64,000 nt of DNA. It comes from Tetrastigma voinierianum. Its lineage: Eukaryota; Streptophyta; Magnoliopsida; Vitales; Vitaceae. The DNA lies in contig JAEQBH010000288.1 of the NCBI GenBank assembly GCA_016808115.1, positions 186,001 to 250,000 of the forward strand, given 5' to 3'. The position numbers and the translations under genes are program-made. A model generated the notes under the pieces. That model was not told where the DNA came from, did not search any database, and saw nothing but the letters and a program-made list of their open reading frames with translations. Of the stretch, positions 36,291 to 47,164 are shown piece by piece (within the stretch, counting starts at the first letter, position 1; each line of letters starts with the position of its first letter).

Positions 36291-37281
36291 CCCCTGTTTG
36301 TCACCTTTATGTTAGAGCAAATTCCATGCTTGAAACAATTTTTGGCCAATTGAAGTTCCAGCATGCTCAACTTGAAAATTTCTCCCTTATGCTAATTCAC
36401 ACACTTTGCATATATTATTTCAATAGAACATTGAATTTGTTTTACTTCCTTTAAGCTTTGCATAGCCGACCTTAAGCATGTTGTGACCTAGGATAGGTTT
36501 GTGTTTACCCATACTTTAGACCATTGTTGTCTTCAAAAGAAAAAGAAAAGAAGAAGCAAAAAAGAAAGAAAAGAAAGAAGAAAAGAAAAAATAAAGTCGT
36601 GAAGTTTGCCTTGAAACCCAGAGCACGGTCCAGGGGTGTATGCGAAAACACTTTAAACACTTAGGTGCCACATGCCTTAATTGGTTGGGTCATCGGTTAG
36701 TGTTAGATTACATGGGTGGATAGGTAGAGTCTAGCAATTTGTAGGTGCTTGATTTTCGAAGTCATTGAGTCGAGGTGAAGCCTTTGGGTTTAGTGGTCGG
36801 TGATCCTTTTGGCTTGATGCCACTAAACCTTAATTGGTTAAGGGAGTCATGGGTGAATCCCGTTACCACGGACTTTGGTGAAGTCGAATTTTAAGCATTG
36901 CATCCTACGGTGTAGTTGAATAGAAAGAAGTCAAACAGCTATCCTTATCTAGGTTGTTCAACGGCTTAAGGCCATGTCGGTGCTAGGTTGGGGAGGAATG
37001 AATTTGCAATTTATTGGCGTAATACGGTTATATAAAGAACCATTAGACTTAGGTGGAAATTCAAGTTGAGAATCATGGAACCAATATTGACCTAAAATTG
37101 TTCTTGTATGGTTTTGGCTCTTTCATGTCGGTTTTCAAACTTGGTGTCCATTTTTCAGTTTAAGGACAATGTTTATATGTACATAAACCTTTTTGAATCA
37201 TAACCTTTTTGAAATTTACCACATACATCTCCTTTTTGTTTTTGCATTCTTTAAGGGACTAGCATGTTTCGATTAGAATTG
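36291..37281 (+). other. F 3' untranslated region
   Basis: No gene. Collinear with E1 1702-2689 in reverse complement, including an A/G-rich run (36536-36600) and the twice-repeated CTTAATTGGTT block (about 36673 and 36829). The expected polypurine tract before the LTR is degraded (TTTCGATTAGAAT). Confidence 0.6.
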
Positions 37282-38899
37282 TGATTAGTGCCAAAAAAGT
37301 GCTATTTGAACCCTATTTTAGATAGGTTTGAGTGCTTTTCTTGGCGCCCAATCATGTCATTTATGCCAATTGAAGTGTTTAAGTCTTCTTTTTGTATCGC
37401 TTATGCCGTTTGAGGGTATTTTTGGTTGTTTTGCAGATTTTGCGTACTTTGGGGAGTTCAATATCGAGATTATAAGATGAATCATGAGGTGAACTCAATT
37501 GTCAACCATCGAATAAACCATAAATCAAAGAGAATGAGCAAAATGAAGAAAATCAATGCGGTGGAGGGGCCAAAGCAATGCGGTGATGAATCAGTGAGCA
37601 GAGAAATCCATGAATTTCGCTAAGATTACGAAAATTTAGCAGCCTTAGCGAAAATTTATAATCTTAGCGAGTGACAATTTTAAGCTAGACCCAAAATTTT
37701 AAGCTAAAGCACTATTCCTAGCGAGAATTTCACATTTTTAAGCTACTCACAATTTGGCTGCTGGCGAAATTGCGAAGTCTAGCGAAATTTCACTGACCTA
37801 AGCTATCTCGCGGTGATTTAAGCTGGCTAGTGAATTTTCCCCATTCAACTAATGAAATTTTATTTGCCTAGCGAGTACGAGCTCTGTGAAATTCAACGCA
37901 TAATCATGCTTTTGTAATTAATGCAACCGACTTCAATTTTGGTGTATTACTCTCTTGTCCCTAAAATTAGCCAAATTATTGGAAGCTTTGTGAGTATTTT
38001 TATACATTAGACAGCCTATATAAGCCCCTCCATTTGTAACCAAAAGAAATTGAAGAAACAATTTTTGGTAAGTTTTTATTTTTGTCTCGTAGTTTAGTTA
38101 GGGTTTTGCTTTTCTCTCTTCTCTCTCCTCTTTCCCTTATTTTCTTGGCTGCCAAACACCCCTCTTGAGGATGACAATTTCAGAGATCTTTAGTAGCCTC
38201 TTTTCTTCTGAAGAGAAGGAAGCTAGCTTGGTGGTAAGGGCATATACGGGTTGTCTTCTTGTATTAAAAGCTACCCAGTACCGTGTTTATGGCCCTATCT
38301 TCTCAAAATATGGTTGAATAGCATTGAATGTTATTAATTTGGCGATACTTACCATGCTTGAGGGATACAGTGCATACTTATTGCTAGATACCTTTGTGGT
38401 TCATTAGATGGTCTTCTGAGCCTGAGATGATATTTAATGTTAGGGTTTCAAACTGAAAAGGACCATAGATGCATGTCACCTGTGTTGACTCAAAGGAGTT
38501 GATTTTAGGAGGTGAGGTTTTTAGTTAAACATAAGATCGGTTATGGTACGGGACTATAGGTTGCTTGTCATAACGCGAGGGATAAAACCGAGGACACTTG
38601 TTTGCCCTAAGTTACCAAGTTAGTGACCTAAATCTTCAAAGTTAACTTTTCACACTTCATTGTCAGTTTTACGATTTAAGTAATTTTCAAACTCATCACC
38701 TTTGTTTTTGAAAAATCGAAAAGGAGTCGAATAGAAGAATGCCTTAATTGCACTTATGCAAATCATTCCTAGGATGAAAACCCATCCCAGTGTTCGACCC
38801 TAGACCACTATCTTGCTTGATGGCTTGACTACGGCAGTAGTAGGAACTTAGGTATATAAATTTTGTTGATTTTAGCTCAGCCTACTGTGGCACGAATCA
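37282..38899 (+). repeat. F 3' LTR
   Basis: Starts TGATTAGTGCC, ends ACGAATCA, then LTR E resumes with GTAGATGAG. TATA box at 38017-38023 (TATATAA). Motif tract at about 37610-37900. Confidence 0.88.
38017..38023 (+). promoter_or_regulatory. TATA box of F 3' LTR
   Basis: TATATAA followed by GCCCCTCC, identical context to 32476-32482. Confidence 0.6.
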
Positions 38900-40237
38900 G
38901 TAGATGAGTTCAGATAGGTCATCTTAGCTCAGATAGTTCAGGTCTGCTTGGCGGGTTAGGTGAATGGCTAGGTTTACATTTGCATTATGACCTCCAACTT
39001 CGGAAGGTCATAACTCCTTCGTCCGAACTCTGTTTCGGGTATTATTGGACTCTATGGAAAGATCATTGAGTCAAGATTCCATAAATTTTCCTGTGGAGGG
39101 TATTGGATTAGCTCAGCCAGGTCATCTCATCTCGGACGGAGGTTGGGGTCATCGGCAGTAAGGTCGGCTCGGCTAGGTTTGACTACATTGTGACCTCCCA
39201 ACAGTCCTGCTCTTACGTCGAACTGTTTTGGAGTAATTCTTGGAATATATGGAAGCCCATTGAGTCAGATTGAAGGGTTCTGTGGAGGCGGTAGGTGTGG
39301 GGACAAGGCAGAGGTCAGAAGATCGACGAGTCGGGTGGCTCTATTGGGTTTGACTATGTGTGACCTCCAACCCAGAATCTCTCATAACTTCTTCGTCCAA
39401 ACTCGTTTGGGTTCTTGGACTCATAGACCAGTGAGTCAAGATTGAATGTTCTGTGGAGGGAAGTAGGTGAGCTCATCTAGATCATATCAGCTCGGACAGT
39501 TCAGGTCAGCTCGGCTAGGTTTGACTACGTATGACCTCCAACTTCGGAAGGTCATAACTCCTTCGTCCGAACTCCGTTTCGGGTGTTCTTGGACTCTATG
39601 GAAATCCCATTGAGTCAAGATTCCAGAAAGATTCCTGTGGAGGGCCTTAGGTGTCAGGCCGAGCTCAGATAGGTCAGGACAGCTCGGCCAAGTCAGGTCA
39701 GCTCGGTTGGGTTTGACTATGTGTGACCTCCAACTTAGGAAGGTCATAACTTCTTCGTCCGAACTCCGTTTTGGGTGTTCTTGGACTCTATGGAAAGCCC
39801 ATTGAGTCAAGGGTCCAGAAATGTTCCTGTGGAGGGCAGTAGATGAGCTCAACCAGGTCATCTCAAGTCGGAAAGTTCAGCTCAGATCGGCCAAGTCAGG
39901 TCAGCTCGGCTAGGTTTGACTACGTATGACTTCCAACTTTGGAAGGTCATAACTCCTTCGTCCGAACTCTGTTTCGGGTGTTCTTAGACTCTATGGAAAA
40001 CCCATTGAGTCAAGATTCTATTCATATGCCTATGGAGGATAGTGGGTGTCAGGCTGAGCTCTTCCAGGTTCGGGCGGCTTTCGGCGAGGTCGGTTGACTG
40101 GTGGGTTTGACTACGTGTGACCTCAAACTTCGGTAGGTCATAACTTCTTTGTCCGAACTCCGTTTCGGGTGTTCTTAGACTCTATGGAAAGACCATTGAG
40201 TCACGATTCCATTTGTATGTTTTTGGAAGACATTACT
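38900..40237 (+). repeat. CE 3' LTR, segment 2: array of about 190-bp units
   Basis: Seven units with the TGACCTCC anchor at 38988, 39191, 39361, 39532, 39724, 39927 and 40128. Together with one unit before F (31625) and one after L (42878) this gives nine units, compared with eight in LTR C. Interrupted at about 40237 by L. Confidence 0.88.
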
Positions 40238-40939
40238 TGTAGCACCCCTTCTCCGATCCTACCCGATTGACGAGTCCGAACCGAATCTGGGATGCTCTGA
40301 TTTCGACTAATTGTGACACTCCCAACCTGGCACCTAGTGTCAAGTGTGGGTGTCATTATTATTATTTTTTTTCTATTGACTTAGAAACTCTAAACTTGTT
40401 CATTATATAATGTTAAACATTTCATTTGTATTAGATTCTGTAGCAGTGGATTACAAACTATATACAAGCTCCCATATATGGAAGTGTTCAACATTTGCCC
40501 CATTTTACATTGTTTACAAAATAAACAAAATTTCATATACAAAATAGACCAAAAGGTCTTCCAATGGGCACCTAGTGATGCGTGGCCTTTGACTGCTGAC
40601 GTGGATTGTCCGGTCCCCTGGTTTCCTCTTCTGTACCTACACGGATGAAAACACCCATGCTAAGCTTTACTCTTAGTGGGAATTAATATATATTGATGAC
40701 CACACTTCTATACAAATTCATATACTTATCATTTATCATATTTCATATACTATTCAAGTCATCTTATACTTTACTTCTTGTCCTTGTAACTATGTACTAT
40801 CCTCGCATAGCAGTGCTATGCTTCTCATATCATGTCATATATTCTATACATTTCATTTGCATATACTTGTCATTTTCTTTTAGGTTTCATGTCCGCAAAT
40901 ACCTTAGGCGGATAGGGGAAATAATCTTGTGTACCCAAA

Positions 40940-41100
40940 TGTGCTATCACTGTACGAGACAGTGATCTCTATCTATATATACCCGAAGGTATCATCACTG
41001 TATGAGACAGTGACCTATGCCATGTAATATGTGACCCAAACGGGCCGTATATGCCTGAAGGTATCATCACTGTACGAGATAGTGACCTATGCCTGTAATG
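40940..41100 (-). repeat. Stem-loop repeats in L
   Basis: Three copies of ATCACTGTACGAGACAGTGA or near variants (about 40946, 40989 and 41068). Each can form a 7-bp stem (TCACTGT/ACAGTGA) with a 5-base loop. GACCCAAACG strings are interspersed. Confidence 0.75.
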
Positions 41101-41399
41101 ATCCAAACGAGATCTATGTCATCGACCCAAACGGGGCCTCGATATCATGGCTTGTGATCACGGCAATTGTATCCCTATAAAATATTTACTTTATCTATCC
41201 TTCTACGAGCGGGTTCTGGACAGTCGTGTATATTTTATGTTGTTACATATCTCATATTCCAGAATAATTATAGTCATCGGTAATCATATGTGATATGTAT
41301 ACTCATTTATTTGAATCTTTGCATTTTTCATATCTCATTATATGCATGAATAACTATGGTTACCAGCAGGTCCTACTGTTCTTCATGATTTCTAGACCT

Positions 41400-42060
41400 A
41401 ATATGATTTCCAATTTTTATCAATATATATATGGATGGATTCTTGACTCAATGGGATTTTCATAGAGTCCAAGAACACCCTAATCGGAGTTCGGACAAAG
41501 AAGTTATGACCTTCCGAAGTTGGAGGTCTCACATGAATAACTAGCCTTACCCGGCTAGCTCTACCCGACCAGTCTTGCCCGATTACTCCTTTCCATCCGG
41601 ATACAGTACCCAATTCCCTCCTAATATGGATAGAATATTGACTCCATTATCTTTCCATAGAGTCCAAAAAGCTTACCAAATCGGAGTTAGACGAAGAAGT
41701 TATGACCTTAAAGTTGAAGGTTTCACATGAATAACTTGACCTTACGGCTTCAAGAAAAGCTCACCCAAACCAGTCTTGCCCGATTCTCCTTTCCGGCGGA
41801 TCTAGTACCCAATTCTGTCTACAGGATATGGATGCCAATCTTGACTCAATGGGCTTTCATAAGTCCAAGAACACCTCGTCGAGTTGAATGAAGAAGTGCG
41901 ACCTTAGAAGTTGGAGGTCTCCATGAATCGACTGCTGGCCTAATCTTAAGCCCAGGATGGCCTAACACCCATGCCCGACACCTTAACCGCCGGATGACCC
42001 TAACCACCGGCTGACCCTAAGCCGTGACCTAACCGCCAGCTGACCCTAGCCAGGCTAAGG
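41400..42060 (-). repeat. Reverse-orientation 190-bp units in L
   Basis: Three units with the AAGTTGGAGGTCTCACATGA anchor at about 41516, 41713 and 41909, spacing 196-197 bp. They are reverse complements of the units in LTRs C and E. Confidence 0.82.
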
Positions 42061-42815
42061 TTTGAATTGGGAAATTCAAGCCTAACATCCAATTCTTGAT
42101 TTGGCTACAATTTACACAGAAGGACTCACTACGAGATTTCTTTCTTGTCAAGAAAACCGGTCCTAAGACAGCTAGTATTCATAGGATCAAGATAGATGGC
42201 TTACCTTGAGTTCAAAATGCAACCAAACATTTCCTAAAACACTTATATAGAGTCTTGAGTTCTTCTCAACTCAACCCTAACAAGAAATGAGTTTGGGGTT
42301 TCCAAACCCAACCCATACACAAAATGGGGTTCCCAAGGAGAGCCATGTATCCATACTTTCTATACTAATCTTTAGACAATTCCATACTCAGAATTCCATA
42401 CACCGTGATCTTCTTTCCACTTCCCTTCTTTCTTCTCTTCCTCTTCTTCTTCCTCCTCATTTTCTTTTCTCTTTTCTCCAAGACCAAATGAGATATTTCT
42501 TTTCTAGTCTTATCTAGATTTGATCTTATCTCTTTTAGATTAAAGCCATATTTGACTTACTCATTTTACTTTTAAGGTCCCTCCATTTCTCCTCTTATTC
42601 TTACTTTAAATATGCATATTCCTACTTTGGCATATGACATTTATTAAATTATGACCCTTGGGTCCTAATTTAGTAAATTAATTACCCTTGACTTTTATTA
42701 ATTCCATTTTCTTGCTTATATTATTTTATCTTTATTTATTTCCGAGAAAAAATATACTTTACTTTTATTATACCCTAAACATGTTATAAAACTGTTGGGG
42801 GCATAATTTAAGGGT

Positions 42816-44335
42816 ATTCTGATGGGTGTCAAGTCAGGCTCGGCAGTCATGACGACTCGAGGTGGGCCGACTTCGTGTGACCTCCAACCGGTAGTCATCT
42901 TCTTCGTCAGGAACTCCATTTCGGGTGTTCTTGAACTCTATGGAAAGCCCATTAAGAAAGAGTCGAGGTTCAAACGTGTTCACAGTAAGAGGACATTGGG
43001 TGATCAAAACTTTTTTGAATTCTGTGTTTTGTACCAAGCGTTCAGTTTGCTTAGTTGTGTCGATGTGTATGGCCAGGGATGCTTTTATGACCATGGCATC
43101 AACCGTTGTAAGCTCTTGTATTGGGTATGGTAGGGCTGTCTATGGGAGGCCATGAAGGCCATATGGTTTAGTTCACAAACGCTTGGGACTAAAGGATAAG
43201 AGAGGATTTCTATGACCGGTTTCCACAGTCCAGAGGCGTGAGGTGGGTTAAGGGTTTAATTGGGAAACTAAAGTTTCTAGGTTTTCTTGTTGTTAACGTT
43301 GTATGGATGAGTTGGAACCAAATGGCTCATGTTTGTGAAGGGGCCGTGAGGTACCCGATTGGATTAATTCGAGATGGTGACCTTGTTGTGTTGTGGCTTT
43401 GTTTTGATAGCATGAAAATTGTGTGTTGTTGGGGTTGATGTGTTGAGGTCGGCTCAGATGGTTGTCGGTTGTGTATTAGCCCATGTAGGCTAATTTATGT
43501 TATTGCTATGTGAATGAATAACATGTTGATTGTGTATAAACTAGTTAATATGCATGCATAATATGTTAACGCTGAATTATGGTGAAATGACATGTGCATT
43601 TCATATCTTGTTGAGAACCTAAGAGTAATATGTGTGAGTGCATGACATGAAGAAAAGAAAAAATGGTTGTGAAAGGAATTTCAAAGGAAGATTTTGAAGG
43701 GGTACCTTTGAGAGTTGTCCAGTTCATTCGGATGAGGACCCTTATTGTTTAGAAAAATGATCCAACAATTCCACCTCGGAGGGAGTAGTTCAATATATTT
43801 ATCAGGCTTCGGTATAATGCTTCGAGAGCAATCTTTTTGTTTTAAGCGATGTTTTCTCACACTTGGCTTAGGCATGCATGAGGGAGTCAGTGAGGGCTCG
43901 AGATACAGGTATCGTTGAGTCATTCTCATCCACGACATATAGACATTTGAGTAGGAACTTGCATGTTTACTTAATGTGTGGTGTGCCATTTACGCCGAGC
44001 ACTTAGGTAGAGTAACCCATGTAGGAAAGTTCAACTACTAGGCGTTGCTCCTTGTCGATAGGATCCCCCTTTTAGTCTGGAGACGGTCGCAGTGAAACGA
44101 AGCTCATAGAGGCGCGATTATAGGGCCTTATTTAGGGCCAGATTGAGCGAAAGACAGTTTTTGTATGAAATTGCAATTAAATACAATTATAAATTAACTC
44201 ATTTCTTATAAAATATACATTTTAGTATGAATGTATGGGGCCAATGTGACCATTTACTCATGTATAGGTCTCATGATATGAGACACAAGTATTCCTTGAG
44301 TTTGACGGTAGTCAGCAGGACCCAAAGTGTGTCTG
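42816..44335 (+). repeat. CE 3' LTR, segment 3
   Basis: Completes the last 190-bp unit and is then collinear with LTR C 26850-28300: GTTTTGTA(C/T)CA, GGGAGGCCATGAA, CATTTCATAT, the CACTTAGGTGG box (44000-44061) and CATGTATAGGTCTCATG. The end after about 44290 differs from LTR C and is probably truncated. Confidence 0.8.
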
Positions 44336-44944
44336 GTTTGGTCTATAAAAAAAACCTGCTTAGAATTACAATATAAATTATAATGATAATTTTAGATAAA
44401 CTATAGTTAAGTTTCATTGTATGAAAAAACAAACCTTAATCGCAATTAAATTTTCATTTCATCTATAATAAATTTAATTTTCAGGATTATAAACTATACC
44501 ATTGTAAGTTTCATAAATAAATAACTTAACTAGGACTATGTTTCCATTTTATGCAGTAGAACCACTAACTAATTGATCTATGGGGATGAAACTGGGAAGG
44601 AGCTATATCAAACTATAAGGGTGAAATTGGTCTAAAAAGTAATAAATTATATCAATTCATGGCTGACAACCAATAATACTAAATATAATTTACCTTCTTC
44701 AGTTAAATGTAAAGTTACATGTTTTTAAATTGATTTTAATTAGTACCTTAATATATCATATGTTGCTGAGTATTAACGATTAATTATAGTTTTAAGATAT
44801 TTAAGAAGGAGGATGGAGGGGAAGCTAGACAATGTGAGTGCAACCGTATACATATTTTGATAATTAAACAAAGAAATGTGTATTTTTATTATTTTTTTAT
44901 CATAATATCATGTTAGTTTTTTGTTTGTATAATCAATAAGAAAG

Positions 44945-45105
44945 TAATTTTGATGAAGCACCTCTTTATGACAATTTTTTCATAAGAGTATCCCTATTAA
45001 TCTATATGGAGTAATGAAGTTAATTTATCTATAACTTCAACACGGGTTATTAAGCAACAAAGATAGCTCAATACTGGTCATATAATCCAATTCATATTAT
45101 GAAGT
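44945..45105 (+). repeat. Direct repeat flanking the foldback, left copy
   Basis: AGAGTATCCCTATTAATCTA, TAATGAAGTTAAT and TTATTAAGCAACAAAGATA here recur in order at 45483-45575. A second partial repeat, TTTTGATGAAG(C/T)ACCT, occurs at 44950 and 45108. Confidence 0.6.
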
Positions 45106-45150
45106 CATTTTGATGAAGTACCTTTTTCAGAAAAAAATTTCATGGGAAAA

Positions 45151-45480
45151 GTAGGCTTCAGGTTATGAATTTGATTATTATTATTGTCTCAGGTATGGAG
45201 AATTTGATTTAGATAGATTCGAGGTTACCAAGAAAAACAATGGATTAAGGTTAAATGAAATTTACTATTTTGACTAGTCATGATAGTATATTAGCTAGTT
45301 ATGATAGTACATTAATATGCACTACCATAACTACTAAATGTATTATCATAACTAACCAATGAGTACTTTTTAACTTGATCCACAATTATTTGCTTCCTGG
45401 TAACTTGAACCACCTAAATCAAATTCTTTATGCTTTATGTACATTAATAATCAAATTGATAACTGAAGTCACACTACACT
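45151..45480. repeat. Foldback (MITE-like) element, arms of about 150 bp
   Basis: The left arm (GAATTTGATTTAGATAGATT at 45200) pairs with the reverse complement of the right arm (about 45365-45426), outward to GTAGGCTTCAG/CTGAAGTC..CTAC, and inward to AGTTATGATAGTACA/TGCACTACCATAACT (centre about 45315). Nearly the whole 330 bp folds into one imperfect hairpin. No known Stowaway or Tourist terminal motif is seen and no coding capacity. It could act as a source of small RNAs. Confidence 0.7.
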
Positions 45481-45482
45481 AT

Positions 45483-45575
45483 AGAGTATCCCTATTATTA
45501 ATTTATATAGACTAATGAAATTAATTAATCGATAACAAACCATATTTATTAAGCAGCAAAGATAAACAAATATAA
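45483..45575 (+). repeat. Direct repeat flanking the foldback, right copy
   Basis: Counterpart of 44985-45070; about 80 bp with several indels. Confidence 0.55.
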
Positions 45576-46227
45576 AAATATAGTCAACTCATATTCTGCC
45601 AATTGGTTATTGGAAGAAATAATCAATCTAGGTTATCAAAAAATAGTATGTTTGATTGATTACATATAGATTATTCTCAAGGTAAAGTTTTTTCTCGAGT
45701 ACCATTACATAAATGAAATATTAAATTTGTTTTTGTCATTTATCATTATCATACTGGGATAAGATAAATGGATTCATGTAAAATTGCAAAGCATATTTAT
45801 TTGAACATAAAAAATATATGGAAAATATATTATATGAATAAATAATGAATCCGATGAATAAATTTGTCTTCAAAATGGCAAACAGATTAAATTAAGAGGC
45901 AAATATATGAAATTAATTTGAAAATATCAATTAAGCGTATATTTCTTTATAAATTAACCTTCTATAATATTATTAGATAATTGATTTACAAATGGATGAA
46001 TTATTTTAAAAATATTAATTAGAATATCTTTGCTTTAAAATTCTTATCTATAATTTTATAGATAATTGAGATACAAATAGAATGCTAATCAAGGAAGGAA
46101 AGTTTATAATTAAAGAGAACCTCTCCGACAGTTCTCTATTTTATTTATTTATTATTTATTTTGAATGATCAGCAATTATAAAAACGTTGCATTGATAGTC
46201 ACTTTCCATTGTCCACTAGAAGCCCAC

Positions 46228-46345
46228 CATTTCCATTATGTTGTTGAAGAGGCAACTTGCTCTGCAAGATGCCAGATTGCATCAGTTAGGCTCAGCACCA
46301 CAAGCACCTCTTTGCCTCAACCTCCTTCAGCACCTCCTTTTTAAC
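46228..46345 (+). pseudogene. Exon-like island, doubtful GASA/snakin-like relic
   Basis: A short GC-higher island in AT-rich DNA. One plus frame reads VVEEATCSARCQIASVR, which recalls the CxxxCxxRCxxxS start of the GASA/snakin cysteine-rich domain, then loses the pattern; the frame one base off reads PLCLNLLQHLLF before a stop. A 36-codon ATG frame also spans it. The resemblance is short and could be chance. Confidence 0.15.
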
Positions 46346-47164
46346 TAAAGAAAAAAAATTAACAATAAGTATCAGAGCAAAAAAATAAATATAGCCTATA
46401 TTCTCTTAATTTTTTTTTAAAGAAGAAAAATAGTTGCATGATACCGTCCATATAGAAAGATAAATATGGACTTATTTATCTGTCTATATAATATGAGACT
46501 AAATATCTGTGGACATATGAACTCAAAATCTGTCCTATTTTCCTACCAAACAATGCATAGGAAAAAAAAAAAAACTAAAATATTGAAGTGACAGTACAAT
46601 ATCTCTTACGAGAATGTATAGGAAGCAAACTTGGTGATAATTTCAAATGGAGCAACATTAATTAAAATTAAAGATAAGATTCATAAATCTTTAATTAGTC
46701 TTAGATATCATGAAATTAATATAGAAAAGATAAATATGAAAGAAGTTTAAAAATTATTAGGTTTATATCAAAAAAGAAAAAGCAAATGATTATTTATATT
46801 AGCATGAATTTTAAACTAATATTTGAATGTAAGAGAAAAAAGCTAGATAAGAAGAAACAATTTGAACTCATTCAAAGAAAAAAGAAAAAAATTTAAACTA
46901 TCATTAATAGATGCAATATTTGTTATCATAACATACATATATATCATAAAGGAGCACACGTTTCCATAATGTATGAGAAACAATTACATTACATGTGTTG
47001 TGCATTTAAAAAAAAAATTTGCATTCTAATATAATTGTTAAAGTAATAACTACCTGAAGAGACCAATAAAAACATAGGCTAGATGCAATATTGAGAACTT
47101 CATCCCTTGAAAGATTAGTCTACTTCCTCTGTGCACCCATATGCCAATATATATATATACAACT

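Larger units (their letters stand above)
31741..38899 (+). mobile_element. F: non-autonomous Athila/Tat-like retrotransposon inside LTR E
   Basis: Two LTRs (31741-33349, 37282-38899), a tRNA-Asp-type PBS, gag and protease remnants and no reverse transcriptase or integrase. It interrupts a unit of the 190-bp array: the unit stops near TGAGAGCGGA and resumes with GTAGATGAG at 38900, matching uninterrupted units that read GAGGGCAGTAGATGAG. The probable duplication is GCGGA/GTAGA, 3 of 5 identical. Sister copy of E1, lacking E1's GC-rich extra segment. Confidence 0.88.
40238..42815 (-). mobile_element. L: solo-LTR-like insertion in LTR E, opposite orientation
   Basis: LTR E stops after GGAAGACATTACT and resumes at about 42821 with GGGTGTCAAG, which matches uninterrupted units (GACATTGGGTGTCAGG). 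The inserted 2.6 kb has no coding remnants. In reverse complement it resembles a Tekay LTR: a CCTAACATC..ACTCAC block (about 42080-42140) matches LTR C near 25230-25290, and it carries three 190-bp units in reverse. Possible ends are TGTAGCACCCC and TTGGGGGCA (42803); no clear target duplication, so the ends are uncertain by about 20 bp. Confidence 0.6.
24264..44335 (+). mobile_element. CE: Tekay-like element with very long LTRs, containing nested F and L
   Basis: The 5' LTR (24264 to about 28660) and 3' LTR (30491-44335) are homologous over their length once F (31741-38899) and L (about 40238-42815) are removed: about 4.4 kb versus about 4.1 kb. Between them lie a tRNA-Met-type PBS, a gag remnant, non-coding DNA and a PPT (about 1.8 kb in total), so the whole pol gene is missing. 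The flanks share TTAGAATTA (24252-24260 and 44360-44368), a possible target duplication, though it is longer than five bases and not exactly adjacent. AT-rich DNA lies on both sides. Confidence 0.75.

Noticed and set aside
39487..39861. Open frame of 124 codons on the minus strand with two repeats of about 64 residues (HRVQEHPKRSSDE), also seen near 26793-27008 and 42834-43094
   Set aside because: It is the 190-bp LTR array read in reverse. Unit lengths vary from 162 to 218 bp and are not kept as multiples of three, so no protein is selected.
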